This document shows positions 12,238 to 23,316 of a stretch of 48,334 bases of DNA, one piece after another. Numbering within the stretch: the first letter of the stretch is position 1; every line of letters begins with the position of its first letter. The translations under genes and the position numbers were made by a program. The notes beneath the pieces were generated by a model. The model saw nothing but the letters and a program-made list of their open reading frames with translations, had not been told where the DNA came from and ran no database searches. Source of the DNA: Haplosporangium gracile (lineage: Eukaryota > Mortierellomycota > Mortierellomycetes > Mortierellales > Mortierellaceae); assembly GCA_015499985.1 (NCBI GenBank), contig JAAAUF010000186.1:2601-50934 (forward strand), written 5' to 3'.

Positions 12238-14653
12238 ATGGAACATGGACATTTACCACCACTGACATCGACATCAACCCAACCACTGTTCCTCGGGCTC
12301 GACCTATCGACCCAACAGCTTAAAGTAATCGTCTTGGAACAAGGTGACAACAACACTGACATCACTACCACCAACAACGACGACGACGATGACCTTCGAA
12401 CGCATTCCTCATTCACTGTCCACTTTGACTCGGAACTCCCACACTACCATACACGTGGAGGCGTTCACGCTCAGCAGGGTCAGGGTAGCGGGGTAGTCAC
12501 GGCACCCGTATTGATGTGGGTTGAGGCTCTGGAGCGCGTTCTTGAGAAGATGAAAGTCGCCCAATTTCCTTTCCACCGCGTCGTATCCGTCTCTGGCGCC
12601 GCTCAGGTATTAAGCATTCCGTCCCCTGTCATAGAAGCGCATCTTTATCTGGAACAAGAAAGAGCATAAAGTCGCCTTAACACGTCTTTTTTCTTTCGGT
12701 TTCCATTGGATATTGGGCAAAATAGCAACATGGTAGCGTGTATTGGTCTTGTGGTGCGACACAAGCCTTCGAAACATTGCGCGGGCCTTCGTCAGAGCCG
12801 TCGTCGTCGTCTTCGGAATTGGTAGAGATCTTCAAAGATGCGTTTACGATTAAGGAGTCGCCTATATGGCAGGACACCAGTACGACGAGCCAATGCGAAG
12901 AGATGGAAGTGTTCCTTGGAAGACTTAACAACCAACATCGTGGGCGCTCTAGCACTATTACTAATATCGCTAGTGATGATGCAGCTGCTGAAGAAGAGGA
13001 GTCCAAGGTTCGATTGCTTGGACAGCAGAAGCTTGCGGAATTGACAGGGTCGCGCGCTTACGAGCGGTATACTGGAAGTCAGATTTTGAAGGTATAATAA
13101 TCAATTACGCAAAATGATAGGGGAGTGAATAAGAAGAAGAGAAGAAGAAAAAGGAGGACGGTCTATGTTTATGGAATGTTCCCTTTTTTTGGTCCTTTCG
13201 CACAAACGTTGCATGAGTAACATATTTGTTTATGTGTATCGGCATAGATTGTTCAAGAAAGGCCAGAAGTGTATCGTTCGACGACAAGGATATCGCTGGT
13301 GAGCTCGTTTTTGGCGTCGTTATTGATCGCACGATACGCGTCGATTGATGTCGCCGATGGATCGGGTATGAACCTACTAGATATTCGTACTAAGGCTTGG
13401 AACCCTGTTTTGACGAGGTTCATTGACCAAGGTGGACGACGAGTCGATTTCTCAAAAGATGAAGTGGTGGATACTGTGAACTCGTTGGTGGACAAGTTGG
13501 GGGAAGTCGATGCGTCTGGAAAGAAGGTTCAAGGAGTCTTGAGTAGCTGGTTTGTAAGCCGCTATGGGTTCTTGCCAGGTAAAATTTTGCAATTTGCAAC
13601 AGGAGAAAGAGATGCAAGGTTGTGATGAGTGAGTCATGGCTGACAAGTGTTGTTTATTCGAATGCTTTGCGCAACGTGTGGATAGATGTGAAGGTTGTAA
13701 CGTTCACGGGTGACAACCCTGCAACGGTGATGGCTCTGCGTGCAGAGCGTGGGGATGCGATGGTCAGTCTGGGCACCAGTGACACCCTCCTGCTCTACAC
13801 CGACACCCTTGCGTCCATCAGCGTCACCGACAACGACAACTCTCCCACTGGCGCCAAGGAGAAACAAGATGCCAGTAATGCAGCAAGATTACTCTCGGTC
13901 GGGTACCTATGTCATCCTGTCGATCCGAACGGGTACTTGATGCTCTACTGTGCCAAGAACGGGTCTCTTGCAAGAGAACAAGTCCGGGATCTCTATGCAA
14001 GCAACAATTGGGATCGGTTTGACCAGTATTTGCGAGATGGAATGAAAGAGGAGGATGGTAACGGTGTTGGGTTCTATTTCTTTGATCGCGAGATCTGGCC
14101 GCCAGTTCAGGGCGTGTATCGGTTTGAGAATGGAGTGGCTGTCGATGAGTTTGGGCAACAGGAGAACGCTGGTGATTCGACCCAAAAGAGGTCAGCCAAT
14201 GTCGTTGCTATCTGCGAGTCCCAGTTTCTGGCGATGCGGGTTCGGTCGTCGCAAGAGGAGGCTACGCCGACGCTTTCATCGTCATTGAATCCTCTAGGCA
14301 TATCCAGAATCTTGGCAACAGGTGGCGCATCATCGAATCGAGTCCTCCTTCAACTACTAGCCAATGTGTTTGGAGTCCCCGTTGTGAGCATGGGTACCGA
14401 CGACCAGCAGCCTGGAGCTGGATCTGCGGCATGGGGAGCAGCAAGGAAGGCTTACTTGTATGGTCAACAACCCCCAGAAGCTGTTGATGGCGTTGGCAGA
14501 GACAGGGAGGACGATGACGATGGTCGAGATTTTGGAAGAAGGAAGAGCAACACTAATGAGAGCAGCGTCACTGTTTTGCCTGACCTTGTGCAGACAAAAA
14601 AGTATGTTGACCGAATTCCAGAGTTCTTGCGACTCGAGACCTCTTTGCTTTGA
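12238..14653 (+). CDS. XKS1: D-xylulose kinase (FGGY family)
   Basis: Phosphorylates D-xylulose with ATP to xylulose 5-phosphate, feeding pentose into the pentose phosphate pathway in the cytosol. Four exons, 12238-12606, 12726-13091, 13248-13578 and 13686-14653, give 677 residues. Motifs run in the family order: FLGLDLSTQQLKVIVLEQ near the N-terminus, then SGAAQQHGSVYWSCGA across the first intron, SPIWQDTSTTSQCEEME, LTGSRAYERYTGSQI, VADGSGMNLLDI, FTGDNPATVMALR, VSLGTSDTLLLYTDT and the C-terminal ATGGASSNRVLLQLLANVFG. It is longer than the usual 530-600 residues because of low-complexity inserts: an acidic Ser-rich one in exon 2, and a DREDDDDGRDFGRRKSN stretch near the C-terminus. No catalytic motif appears lost. 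The start is the first ATG after a 3' splice-like site ending at 12174, which may mean the leader is spliced. Confidence 0.95.
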
Positions 14654-14886
14654 GGCGAGGCGAGAGTGAGGCGGAGTAGTAGGTGGGTGTACTCGGTCAC
14701 TCGTAGTTTGCTACTCGGAACAGACAAGCTACATGTCTGTGCGAGGATTGTCGATGAGATGAGGGATATGCCAGCTCTTCCCCTTTCGGATATTTTACTT
14801 CGACCGCTATCATCAAAAACAGTGAATACAAACGCCCATCTATTCCAAAGCAACCCTGCAGAGGATGGGGGGGGGGGGGTTGGGGT

Positions 14887-14895
14887 NNNNNNNNN
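14887..14895. other. assembly gap (9 N)
   Basis: Nine N bases directly after a G13 homopolymer and a further TTGGGGT, a classic place for sequencing drop-out. The true size of the gap is unknown. Confidence 0.99.
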
Positions 14896-15290
14896 ATTGT
14901 CTGCTGTTCAGGTTTGAGTGCGGTGGCATTGGGCGAATGGTAGTGGAGATCAAGGTCGTTCCTGTTCTTACAAACCGTAGTGGAGGAAGGGAACGAAAAA
15001 AACAAGAAAAAAAGATAGAAGATCGTTGCACGATAACTGCTCTTTCTAACAGCACGACAGCTTTGCTTTATGTCTTTGTTCAACATCCCCAATACAAGAT
15101 GCAGGTATGCTTTACCCATTTGCCCTCCTCTTTCTGTTGTAACATGATGTCCATTATCGGACAAACATGTCAAAATACCAGTGCGAGTGGGAGGCACGCT
15201 ACTTTTCCTCTCTGCCTTTCATTCACTTCTCTCTCTCTCACACACACATCTCTCTTATTTCTCATTTCCTCTTGCTTCTTTCCCTTTCTT

Positions 15291-15338
15291 TCTCTCTCTT
15301 TCTCTCTCTTTCTCTCTCTTTCTCTCTCTTTCTCTCTC
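15291..15338. repeat. 10-bp tandem repeat (TCTCTCTCTT)
   Basis: Four exact copies of TCTCTCTCTT plus a partial fifth, inside the pyrimidine-rich leader upstream of the DUF4436 gene. Confidence 0.9.
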
Positions 15339-16140
15339 CTGGACACCCTTCTCTCTCGTTCAAACAATCCGTTCTATTTGCACTAGCTCCTTTTTCGCTC
15401 TTTCTTCCCTTCTTTCCTTCCTTCTTCCCTTCCTCTCTTTGGTAATCCAACGCTCCAAAGAACAACCATTAAAACGCCACCTTTTTCTTAAAACTCTCGA
15501 CCCACAATTATTCCGCGGCAAAAGCAACCTCTCCGCACCACCCATTCGATACAACACCCATCATAATCATCTTACTCATCCCACTCAACAAGCATTCTAT
15601 TCTCTCCGGTGGTAATATAGCTACCAACCTTGTCTCCTTCCTTCCTTCTCTTCCTTCTCTTCCTTCCTCTCCTCCTTTCTTCTTTTGATCCCGGGTCAAT
15701 CGGCTCCACGAAGGGGCCGGCAACGTTCGTTGTTGTTTGTTTCTAGAACTTCCTACTTGGCATTACCGTTCTTCTCTCTTCGTTTATATATATCTTTTGC
15801 TTTCTCATCTCTTCTTATCCAAACACTCTCTTTTTCCTCGCTTAGGAAGGGGATTGTGTGAAGAGATAACTGGAAACACCAACTCGATTCTATTATTTTT
15901 TCGCCATCCTTTTCCACGAGTCCTCATATCACTATCCCTGCCTCTTTTTTCATATCTTGCACCTATTCTCTTCAACAAACAAGCGAACAACAAACAACCA
16001 CACTTCCTTACCTACCTACCCTCCTCCCTTTCCATTTTTCTCCTCCGCCACCATATCTCAGCAGCCTTCTTTCTACCCTTGCATACTCCCTTTCATTAAG
16101 AACAAAAAGCAACAACGGAAACGCAGCCAAAACAGCTTAC

Positions 16141-18135
16141 ATGTCATTCTTCCACGAGAAGACAGGAGAACTGAGGACATGGGCCCGAAGAACACTCTGG
16201 TTCATCTTCGTTATAGGCTCCCTCTGCTCCATAGTACTCCCAATCTTCATGATATACCGACGCGAGGGCGACAATGTCCAGTCAGTCGTCGAGGTCGAAT
16301 CCCAAGGCGTGTCCCACACAGGTGACTTTATCCATGTCCTGGGCTCTGTGGCAAGTGTCGACTTTGAGAACAAGAACTTTCAAGTCCACTTCGAGTTTAC
16401 GGCTCATGGGAATCTTGCGGGCGATGATAATGTCCTGGCGGCTGCGGTCTCTATATCGGTGTTTTATACCACACTTTCCTTTCCTGCCGGGCAAATTATG
16501 TACGTTTTACTTTGGTTTGATTATTTCTTTTCCTGCTTCGCCCAAATTCTAAAATGAGTTGAGAACGTACTTTTTTTGCTCACATTGTTCTTTCCTCTTT
16601 TGTTTAAAAGGCGGTCGGTGGATGTGACGATGCCATACATGCAAGGAGCAACAATCGACTACCCCTTCGATGCCTACAAATCCTACTTCGAAATCCTCGC
16701 CAACAAGGATCGCGAACAAATGCAAAAGATCCCCGTTTCTTTGACCTTCCTCGGAAAACTTCAGTCCGTCGAATTTATCCCAACAGTCCAACTTAGCCAC
16801 GACGACCTCTACAAGATCTCGATTGTGATCTTTACCCGCCGTTCACCGACGACGATTGGGTTCAGTCTATTTATTGTATTGATCATGTGGATGCTGAGTA
16901 TTGCGATTGGGATCATTGCGATACAGGTTATTAGAAAGTATCGGGTCTCGGATGAGCATGTTTTGACGCTGGGGATCACGACGCTTTTTGCATTGCCTGC
17001 GTTGCGGCAGACGCAGCCGGGTATTCCGGCCATTGGGTGTGCTGCTGATGTCTTGGGCTTCTACTGGTACGTTGCACAATGCCCTTTTTTCGCTGAAAGT
17101 TAATGGTTAGGTTTTGCCTTTTTGTATTTGTGTTCCATCACGGATGATCGTTTTCTAGATATTGTTTTTTTGTAACGTTCCTCTTTGTTCTTTCATTTCT
17201 TTTGTGTGCTTAGGAACATGGCAATCATCGCCATCTCATCCATCATGATCCTCATGGCCTCAGCCCTCCGATGGAAACAACCCTCGATCAAACGAGAACT
17301 TGAGCTGGTCCAAAAGCAACACGAATACCAGTCGAAGCTCATTCAAGAAATGACCATCCCTATGCCGCTCCCACTCACGGGTGGGCCGCTCTTTGATTAC
17401 CAAGTCAAGAAGAAGCGAATTCCCTTTGGAGCGAGTCGGTTCCAGCCACATCCTCCTATAGCTCCGCCCTTTTCCGTTGCTGCCGATGTTGCTACAGCTG
17501 CTGGTGTCACATTGCCATGTATCAACAATAGCAATAGTGGCGACATTTATGATTACAACCATGTCCGCCCCGCCAATTCTGCTTCGCAGCGAGATAGGCT
17601 GTCGTTCGAAGAGGCGCAGAGGCACCATCAAAGTCCATTCGAGCTCTCTCATCACCATCATCGACAGCAACAGCAACCACAATACCCCTCACATACCTCT
17701 TCAACCAATCCGTCTGCCGTCGTCGCAGCAACGGGAAGCGACAACAATCAGTGGCCTTCAACAACAACGACAACAACGACGACGACAAAGCCGATAAACA
17801 CGATGAGGAGACACCATTCAGAGAATTATTACTACTTCACCGATGAAGGACGGATACATTTCGAAGACGAGTATGATAGTGATGATGATCCATACCTAAG
17901 TCCGCAACCTCAACCACAACATTCACATTCACATCCATCAACAGCGTTCTTGTCCACGCCACCACAACATCAGCAATACCAGCAACCATACCAGCAACCA
18001 TACCAGCAACCATACCAGCAACCATACCAGCAACCATATCAGCAACAGGTGCGCTCTTCGCCGATGTATCGACAACATAATCTTGAACAGAGATCCATCT
18101 CGGGATCTTCGTTGTCTGGATTGGAACGTCTTTAG
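16141..18135 (+). CDS. DUF4436 family multi-pass membrane protein
   Basis: Three exons, 16141-16499, 16611-17066 and 17214-18135, give 578 residues. A hydrophobic segment near residues 19-40 (LWFIFVIGSLCSIVLPIFMI) is followed by a 160-residue non-membrane domain with VDVTMPYMQGATIDYPFDAY, then three closely spaced membrane segments at about 202-227, 240-258 and 273-290. This arrangement and these motifs match my memory of the DUF4436 family, which has no firmly assigned function. The last 290 residues are hydrophilic, rich in His, Gln and Thr, and hold a QQPY tandem repeat. Topology suggests a lumenal or extracellular middle domain and a cytosolic tail. The start is the first ATG after a long C/T leader. 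Family call is good; function unknown. Confidence 0.8.
17980..18039 (+). repeat. 12-bp coding tandem repeat (QQPY)
   Basis: Five copies of a CAGCAACCATAC-type unit encode consecutive QQPY motifs in the C-terminal tail of the DUF4436 protein. Near-identity of the units at the DNA level suggests recent expansion. Confidence 0.9.
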
Positions 18136-18185
18136 AGCTTGTTGGTGGCATCTGGGTCATGATGAATACACATACATCTCTTCAA

Positions 18186-18191
18186 AATAAA
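18186..18191 (+). terminator. AATAAA polyadenylation signal of the DUF4436 gene
   Basis: A canonical AATAAA 51 bp after the stop codon at 18135. Confidence 0.55.
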
Positions 18192-18263
18192 CAATTGTCC
18201 CGAAAATGAAAAAAGAACACGTCTTTATTATTTAAAGGGTATTACACAATTTGTCTACACATC

Positions 18264-18319
18264 CTACCAGGAGAATCCCATATCAGTAAACTTTGATGTG
18301 CCCTCCATGACATCAAGGC
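18264..18319 (-). CDS. possible last exon of an unresolved minus-strand gene
   Basis: On the minus strand, after a 3' splice-like site (T-rich tract ending in CCTAG, with a CTAAC branch-point-like site upstream), there is a short frame reading SLDVMEGTSKFTDMGFSW and then a stop at 18264-18266. An AATAAA on the same strand follows at 18228-18223. The peptide looks coding in composition, but I cannot find a convincing upstream exon chain. A candidate frame lies at 18688-18900, minus strand. I do not recognise the protein. It may be real, a decayed gene, or chance. Confidence 0.2.
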
Positions 18320-19898
18320 TCTAGGACAACAACAACAACAAGAAAATGAAGAGTATAAGACGGTTAGAACACATTGGAAAGAACAAGCCAATTATGCCAT
18401 CACTCATAGAAGACCTTAGCAACTCTCCATAAGAAAAAGAAAAAAAAAACAGTACGAAATGCGGTTGGCACCGTACTACACAAGGCGACTGCCCACCAAA
18501 AGTATTATCCTCTCTCCAAACACTAAACACTAAAGACCTCGGAAAGTGCTATTATTCTTTCTCCTTTCACTTTTTATAAGATACTTTTTGGCGAATATAG
18601 GGGAAGAACACCGTCTTATGTCCATGGCATGATAGCGTGTTGTCCAGAGAGATTCAAACAGAGACGAGAACCCAGGGTGAGACCTTCCTATGGTGTCACA
18701 TCCACACCAATAGCGACCAAATTTTCCCGGCTGGGGAAATACCACCCCATATAATAAATCCCAACCGTTTTAAAAACTTCTGTCGAACGATGAAACTCAA
18801 CGTATCGACTGCTATATGATGTGGGATGAATGTGCTTAAGATCTGGCGAGGCCCGCAGCCCCATGGTCACTCCTGCAGTTGGCAGAGAGTGGATCACCAA
18901 GGGGAGTCTCCTTTAATCATGGGTGTCTTTCCTGTACAGTAACTTCTGTCGTGGGTGTGAGATGTTGGGTGTTGCATCGAGGATTCTGGGAGAAGGGGAG
19001 ACATAACAAAACACCCTGATACTTTCCTTTTTTTTGCTGCTGCTTGCTTGCTCTTGGGAGTACTTGTGCATCGCTACTGTGTCCGACGCAGGGCAGAGAC
19101 AGACTAACTACAGAGTCGAATGAAGCCAGAGAGCGTTGGTGAAGGGGAGGGTGAGGTGGAGGAGGAAAAAAGATTCTGATGCTTGCCTGGTTGTGGTTGC
19201 TCTTGTCTATGGTGTTTTTTTTTTCGACTTGCGATTACTTGCTTGCTTATGACGCGGTCGATGGTAACGGAGGACGGTGGGCTTGATTGCGACGAGTCGA
19301 AGGAGGTAAGGTATGAGAGGGGCATTGTTGCGTTGTCAACGAGGGTAAAGGGGAGGAAAAGTAAGGAAAAGTGTGGTGAAGAGAAGGAAGAGGAAGAAAG
19401 AGGTGAAAGAAGACGAAAGCGAAAAGAGATAGTTGATATAATGGAAAAAACAAAGGGACAGGGTTCTCAATGCATTGGCCTATACGATAAATCAGACAGA
19501 CTCTATGGACAAAGGACGCGTCCTCATCTGGAGCAATCATCCACTCGGGCACCTCATAATAAATTTCATAATGACCGCCGAAACCTTTTCTAATGTAAGG
19601 AAATTCCTTCGCCTAAATTTTTTTCTCGTAGAGTGGCATGGAGATGAAAAAAATATATATAGCAGGCTCCAGACTTCTTATTTTTCTAGATTCTGGAGAG
19701 GGCCACGCTGACAACCTACGATTTCTTTTTTCTCCCTTCTCTACATTCTCCCTTCTTCTTTCTTCTGTTTTGTTTTCTTTCACCTCTTTGTACATATCAT
19801 CATCTCTACCTTTTCCTTGAACTCTTGCTGCCATCTTCATCTACCTCCCATCCTCCATCCACCCCCCTCGTCTTTCAATAATATCGTCTTTAACAGTC
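18320..19898. other. intergenic region upstream of the small secreted-protein gene
   Basis: No firm gene. The minus strand has an open frame at 18688-18900 with fairly balanced codons and no known domain (see the possible last exon at 18264-18319). From about 19300 to 19450 the plus strand is purine-rich, and from about 19725 to 19830 it is pyrimidine-rich, as expected close to a plus-strand start site. Confidence 0.4.
19653..19660 (+). promoter_or_regulatory. TATA-like element
   Basis: A TATATATA stretch about 240 bp upstream of the ATG at 19899, followed by the pyrimidine-rich tract that usually marks start sites in this window. Plausible core promoter of the small secreted-protein gene; position and composition only. 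Confidence 0.4.
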
Positions 19899-20426
19899 AT
19901 GAAAATCATCGTATCATTGGCCACCATCGCAATGGCCATCGGCCTGGCCACTGCCACCCAACAATCAGAGGCCGACACTCTCGTCCAAACATTTGGCGTC
20001 CTCCGTTTCCACACCAGTGCAGTCCGCGAAGACACCTACTCCGAGGCAACCATCATCCCCAAGGTCCTTGAATCTGACAACATGATCATCTTCCAATTCA
20101 CCGACCAAAAGGATCACTCCTTCTTTATCCCCACGCACGACATCTCCGCAAAACGCGAACCCTACACCTGAGATTTCGAGATCTTCTCCCAGAACAACTA
20201 CATTAGCGACCGCCAGTGCCTCAACGGCGAAGGCTGTGTCAACTTCTGCTGTGTCGAGGTCCGCGGCTATAAGGGCCTGCCCAACAAAGAGTACACCTTT
20301 ACGAGGGACTTGACTCATCAGTCCGTCATGATGAGTAGAATAAAAAATAATACCCTCTTCTCACTCTTGCCACTGTCCCATCTTTTCTTCTTCTTCTACG
20401 ATGGAAATTCGCAAGTAATATTGTAA
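19899..20426 (+). pseudogene. small secreted Cys-rich protein with in-frame TGA
   Basis: The frame opens with a clear signal peptide (MKIIVSLATIAMAIGLATA, cleavage likely soon after residue 20) and continues as a hydrophilic secreted domain, then meets TGA at 20169-20171 after residue 90. The same frame stays open and protein-like for at least 55 more codons, including a Cys cluster (QCLNGEGCVNFCCVEVRGY), and formally runs to TAA at 20424-20426. No intron can be drawn to remove the stop, because no GT donor lies just upstream. A single TGG-to-TGA change would explain it. So either this is a recent nonsense allele, a sequence error, or a true 90-residue product. I do not recognise the family. 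The gene converges on glucosidase II beta with about 46 bp between the frames. Confidence 0.6.
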
Positions 20427-20431
20427 ATAAA
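20426..20431 (+). terminator. AATAAA polyadenylation signal
   Basis: AATAAA overlapping the end of the extended frame of the secreted-protein gene; another AATAAA occurs at 20339-20344. The latter would cut inside the extended frame, so the natural C-terminus probably lies before it. Confidence 0.4.
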
Positions 20432-20472
20432 ACAGAACTGGCAACTATATTTTTCTAAGCACGCGTCGTTTT

Positions 20473-23103
20473 TTACAGTTCATCATGCTTCGCCTTGCTA
20501 GGATACACCGCCTCATGGAGACTGCTGTCGCTGTCGTTCTTCACATCCTCCGAAAGATCGAGGCAGAGAGCCGGTGTTTCCATCTTGTACAGGTATTCGC
20601 ATTTTGAAGGCTCAGACACCGCCACAATCTTGTTTTTTGTTCCACAAGTCATCACCACCTAAAAAATTCAACGTTAAAAAAAAGTTTGAGAAAAAAATTG
20701 TTTGTCATATTAATGAGTGGCCTACTCGTTCATAGCCGTGGTTAAGAGTAAGTAATTGCTATTCTCCTGTTGTTGTTTTTTCTCTTCTTCGCATTTACCT
20801 TGACAGATCGCTCTGGTCCGTTCCAGCACCTGGCTCCTCCAGTGTACAGCTGGGTGTCGTAATTATCGCCAACCCAACTCGAGAATGTACTACAAAAGAA
20901 GAAAGGGTAAGAAAAATGAGCAAAGTAGGAAAATGGGTGCCTGTCTTGCCTTATACATTAATAATCGCCTGTCGAACTTACCCAAGTGATGTGTCTGAGT
21001 TCGACTTTTGCTTGGCCTCACCAAACAAGCAAACCGTGTATGTGTACCTGCGTGGAGGAGAAAAGGAAAGATTTAGCAACCGGTTCAAACTAATATCTTT
21101 TCTCATAGTGGAGCGCTTAAGCACATAGTTGCACGTAAGTGACAGCAAAGAGAAAACGTACTCGATTTCCTTGAATTCAATGCACTGATCGACAAGCTTG
21201 GCAAAGGCTTCATCGGGTCCGTAATCCGTGTTAACCTTCTTCTCCAGCTTCTGAATCTCTTCCAAAGATTTCTTCTCCTTCTCTGATGCCTTGTTATATG
21301 CCTCCTGTGCAATTTCGGCCTCTATAGATAATAATGTGAATGTAAATGACTTGTAAAAAGACACACACCATCGCGAAAAAAGAGAAGAACAGTTGATTGT
21401 ACTGCAGCACAAAAACTTACCGCTCTTGCTGACTTTAGATCCCTTGAACAAGAAGCCGAGTCCGATTCTACTGGCGCTTTTTTGGAGTCGGTTGTACACT
21501 TCTTCAAAAGCTCCTTTATCTATATATCGAGGAGGAATGACACACAGTGTGAGATACCACAATACTCGCCATTGTATTCATTTCTCAACAGCAATGACAA
21601 ATCATCTTTTACCTTCAGGCTTGACTTCCTCCTTCTTGTCGCCTGCATCCTCATCCGGGATCTCAATGAACTCTTCGCCAACAAAGTCGTTAGAGGTGTC
21701 CTCCCAGGTGGGTGCAAACTCGTCCAGAACCTTGATCGCCTTCAAGACGGCCTCGTCGTTGTACTCAGTATTGTACTTTTCCTTCATCTCCTTGATCAGC
21801 TGGAACATGAGTCCAATATCCTTCTTGGCGTCATATGTCGCGTCCTGTACAGCGTGCATACGTTCCAACGCAGATCGTTCCTTCTCCTTTTCCTCCTTGT
21901 TGCCGCTGTTGTTCTTCTCATCATCCTCCTGCTTCTTGAGTTCCTCCAAATACTCGTCGTACCCAGAAATGGTCGACTTTACTGCCATATCGTGGAAATT
22001 CTTGTTGTGTTTCTCCTTGAGGTCATCTAGTGCTGTTCTGAAAAGAGCCTTGATCTTGTTGGCGTGGTCGAGTCTTTGGGCTTGTTGCTCAATCAAGGGG
22101 GCCAGTTGAAGTTTGCGTGCAGTCTCCCGCTCTAACTTTGTGCTCTCTAGATATTCCTTCAGCTTTGCGTTTGCCGCATCAAGTGTGGCTATTTAGATAG
22201 TGTCGGAGCGAGAACAAGGACGTAAGTTTGCTAATACTCATACTGATTGGTTAAGAGTAGGACATGTATGCACAAAGTACGCGCTAATCATTCCTAAGAA
22301 CATACCCTTGGTATCAGCGGCAGCCTGCTTGACGGACGACGAAGCCGCCTGAAGTTTATCGAGTTGCTCCTTAAGACGCTTCTTGGAACTCTGTCCAAAG
22401 GCGACATATTCTTTCCTGATTTTATTCCCCTCCTTATGAATCTTTTGCAGTGTCTCGCGCTCCTTGCGAGATGCGGCTCCGACTTGTTCGCAGACATTGG
22501 GACAATGTATATGCCCGTCAAATTCATCCGAGCCATCACAGCATTCGGGATCACAGACGCCGTCGTTGATACGTGAGGTTTTGATGTAGGCTGGGGTATG
22601 TCCGATGTTTGAGCAGTGAAAGTATCCAGCTCCACACGCAGACGTGCCTATTTTAGAGATGATAGTGATTAAAGATTTATTATTTAGTGATCAGTTATTT
22701 TTATGGGCCAAATTCAGTCCATTGGACCGATTGTTGTTATTGGAGATTAAAATATGTCCTTGTTTCAAGAACTGGTCGTATCATACCTGGTTCATCTGAT
22801 CCATCAGGGCAGTCGCAGTAGTCGTCGTTGACGGCCGTGAAGGCGATCGTCTTTGATCCATCCAGACACGCCCACTGTCCTTTGCTATCCGGGGTATATA
22901 ACTTGGCCCCTGTGCCAATCAATTACACAAAACAGGCCACATTAGCTCATGGCTTCACAACAGCAACGAATAGCGACAAAAAAAGGTAAATAATACCACT
23001 TACTCGAAGGTGCAACTCCTCGACACAGGTTGTCGGTAGCGACATTAGCCTGGACAAGGCTCAACGCCAAAGTGATCACAATTGGAATGCAAGTAATGCG
23101 CAT
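20473..23103 (-). CDS. GTB1: glucosidase II beta subunit (PRKCSH/Gtb1)
   Basis: Non-catalytic subunit that holds glucosidase II in the ER and helps it trim glucose from N-glycans, feeding calnexin-type quality control. Nine exons in transcript order: 23103-23004, 22909-22787, 22647-22306, 22188-21613, 21519-21421, 21321-21162, 21047-20982, 20889-20799 and 20658-20473, all phase-consistent, giving 580 residues. Visible parts are a signal peptide ([19 protein letters not shown]); two LDLa-like Cys-rich repeats, each with a DGSDE calcium motif (about 36-120); a long charged coiled-coil and acidic region (about 125-400); an MRH-type mannose-binding domain (about 415-560, including [22 protein letters not shown] and [14 protein letters not shown]); and a terminal HDEL ER-retention signal. 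Length fits the family. A bZIP-like element lies 200 bp upstream. Confidence 0.96.
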
Positions 23104-23304
23104 GGTCTCTTGTCTCTGTTGTTGTGTTCCTTTGTGCTGCAGACCTACGTACTGTTTCTCTCCTGATAAGAATAGCTCCTTGTCGCTTTGTTGGTTTCGA
23201 ACTTTGTGAGTGAGTGAAGAAAAATTCACGTCGTTCGCGTTTGTCGTGTAATGGAAAGTGAAGACGATGGTTTTCTCTATGCCACTGAAGGGACACACAA
23301 AAAA

Positions 23305-23316
23305 TACGTGACGTAA
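23305..23316 (-). promoter_or_regulatory. bZIP/UPRE-like ACGTCA element upstream of GTB1
   Basis: The plus strand reads TACGTGACGTAA about 200 bp upstream of the GTB1 start codon, giving overlapping ACGT cores and a CRE-like TGACGTAA. A reverse CCAAT box (ATTGG) lies at 23333-23337. CCAAT plus ACGTCA-type sites are typical of unfolded-protein-response promoters, which fits an ER folding gene. Regulation is inferred. Confidence 0.35.

Larger units (their letters stand above)
14654..16140. other. intergenic region with pyrimidine-rich leader
   Basis: No gene is supported. A 13-base G run (14867-14879) leads into the assembly gap. From about 15215 to 16100 the plus strand is strongly C/T-rich, including a 10-bp tandem repeat, and probably serves as promoter and leader of the DUF4436 gene. 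Confidence 0.5.

Noticed and set aside
15170..15465. Minus-strand frames rich in Arg/Glu/Lys opposite the pyrimidine leader
   Set aside because: They are translations of a CT/GA simple repeat, not genes.
20169..20171. TGA considered as a selenocysteine codon or alternative genetic code
   Set aside because: Other genes here end with or avoid TGA normally, no SECIS-like element is evident by eye, and a Trp codon mutation is simpler.
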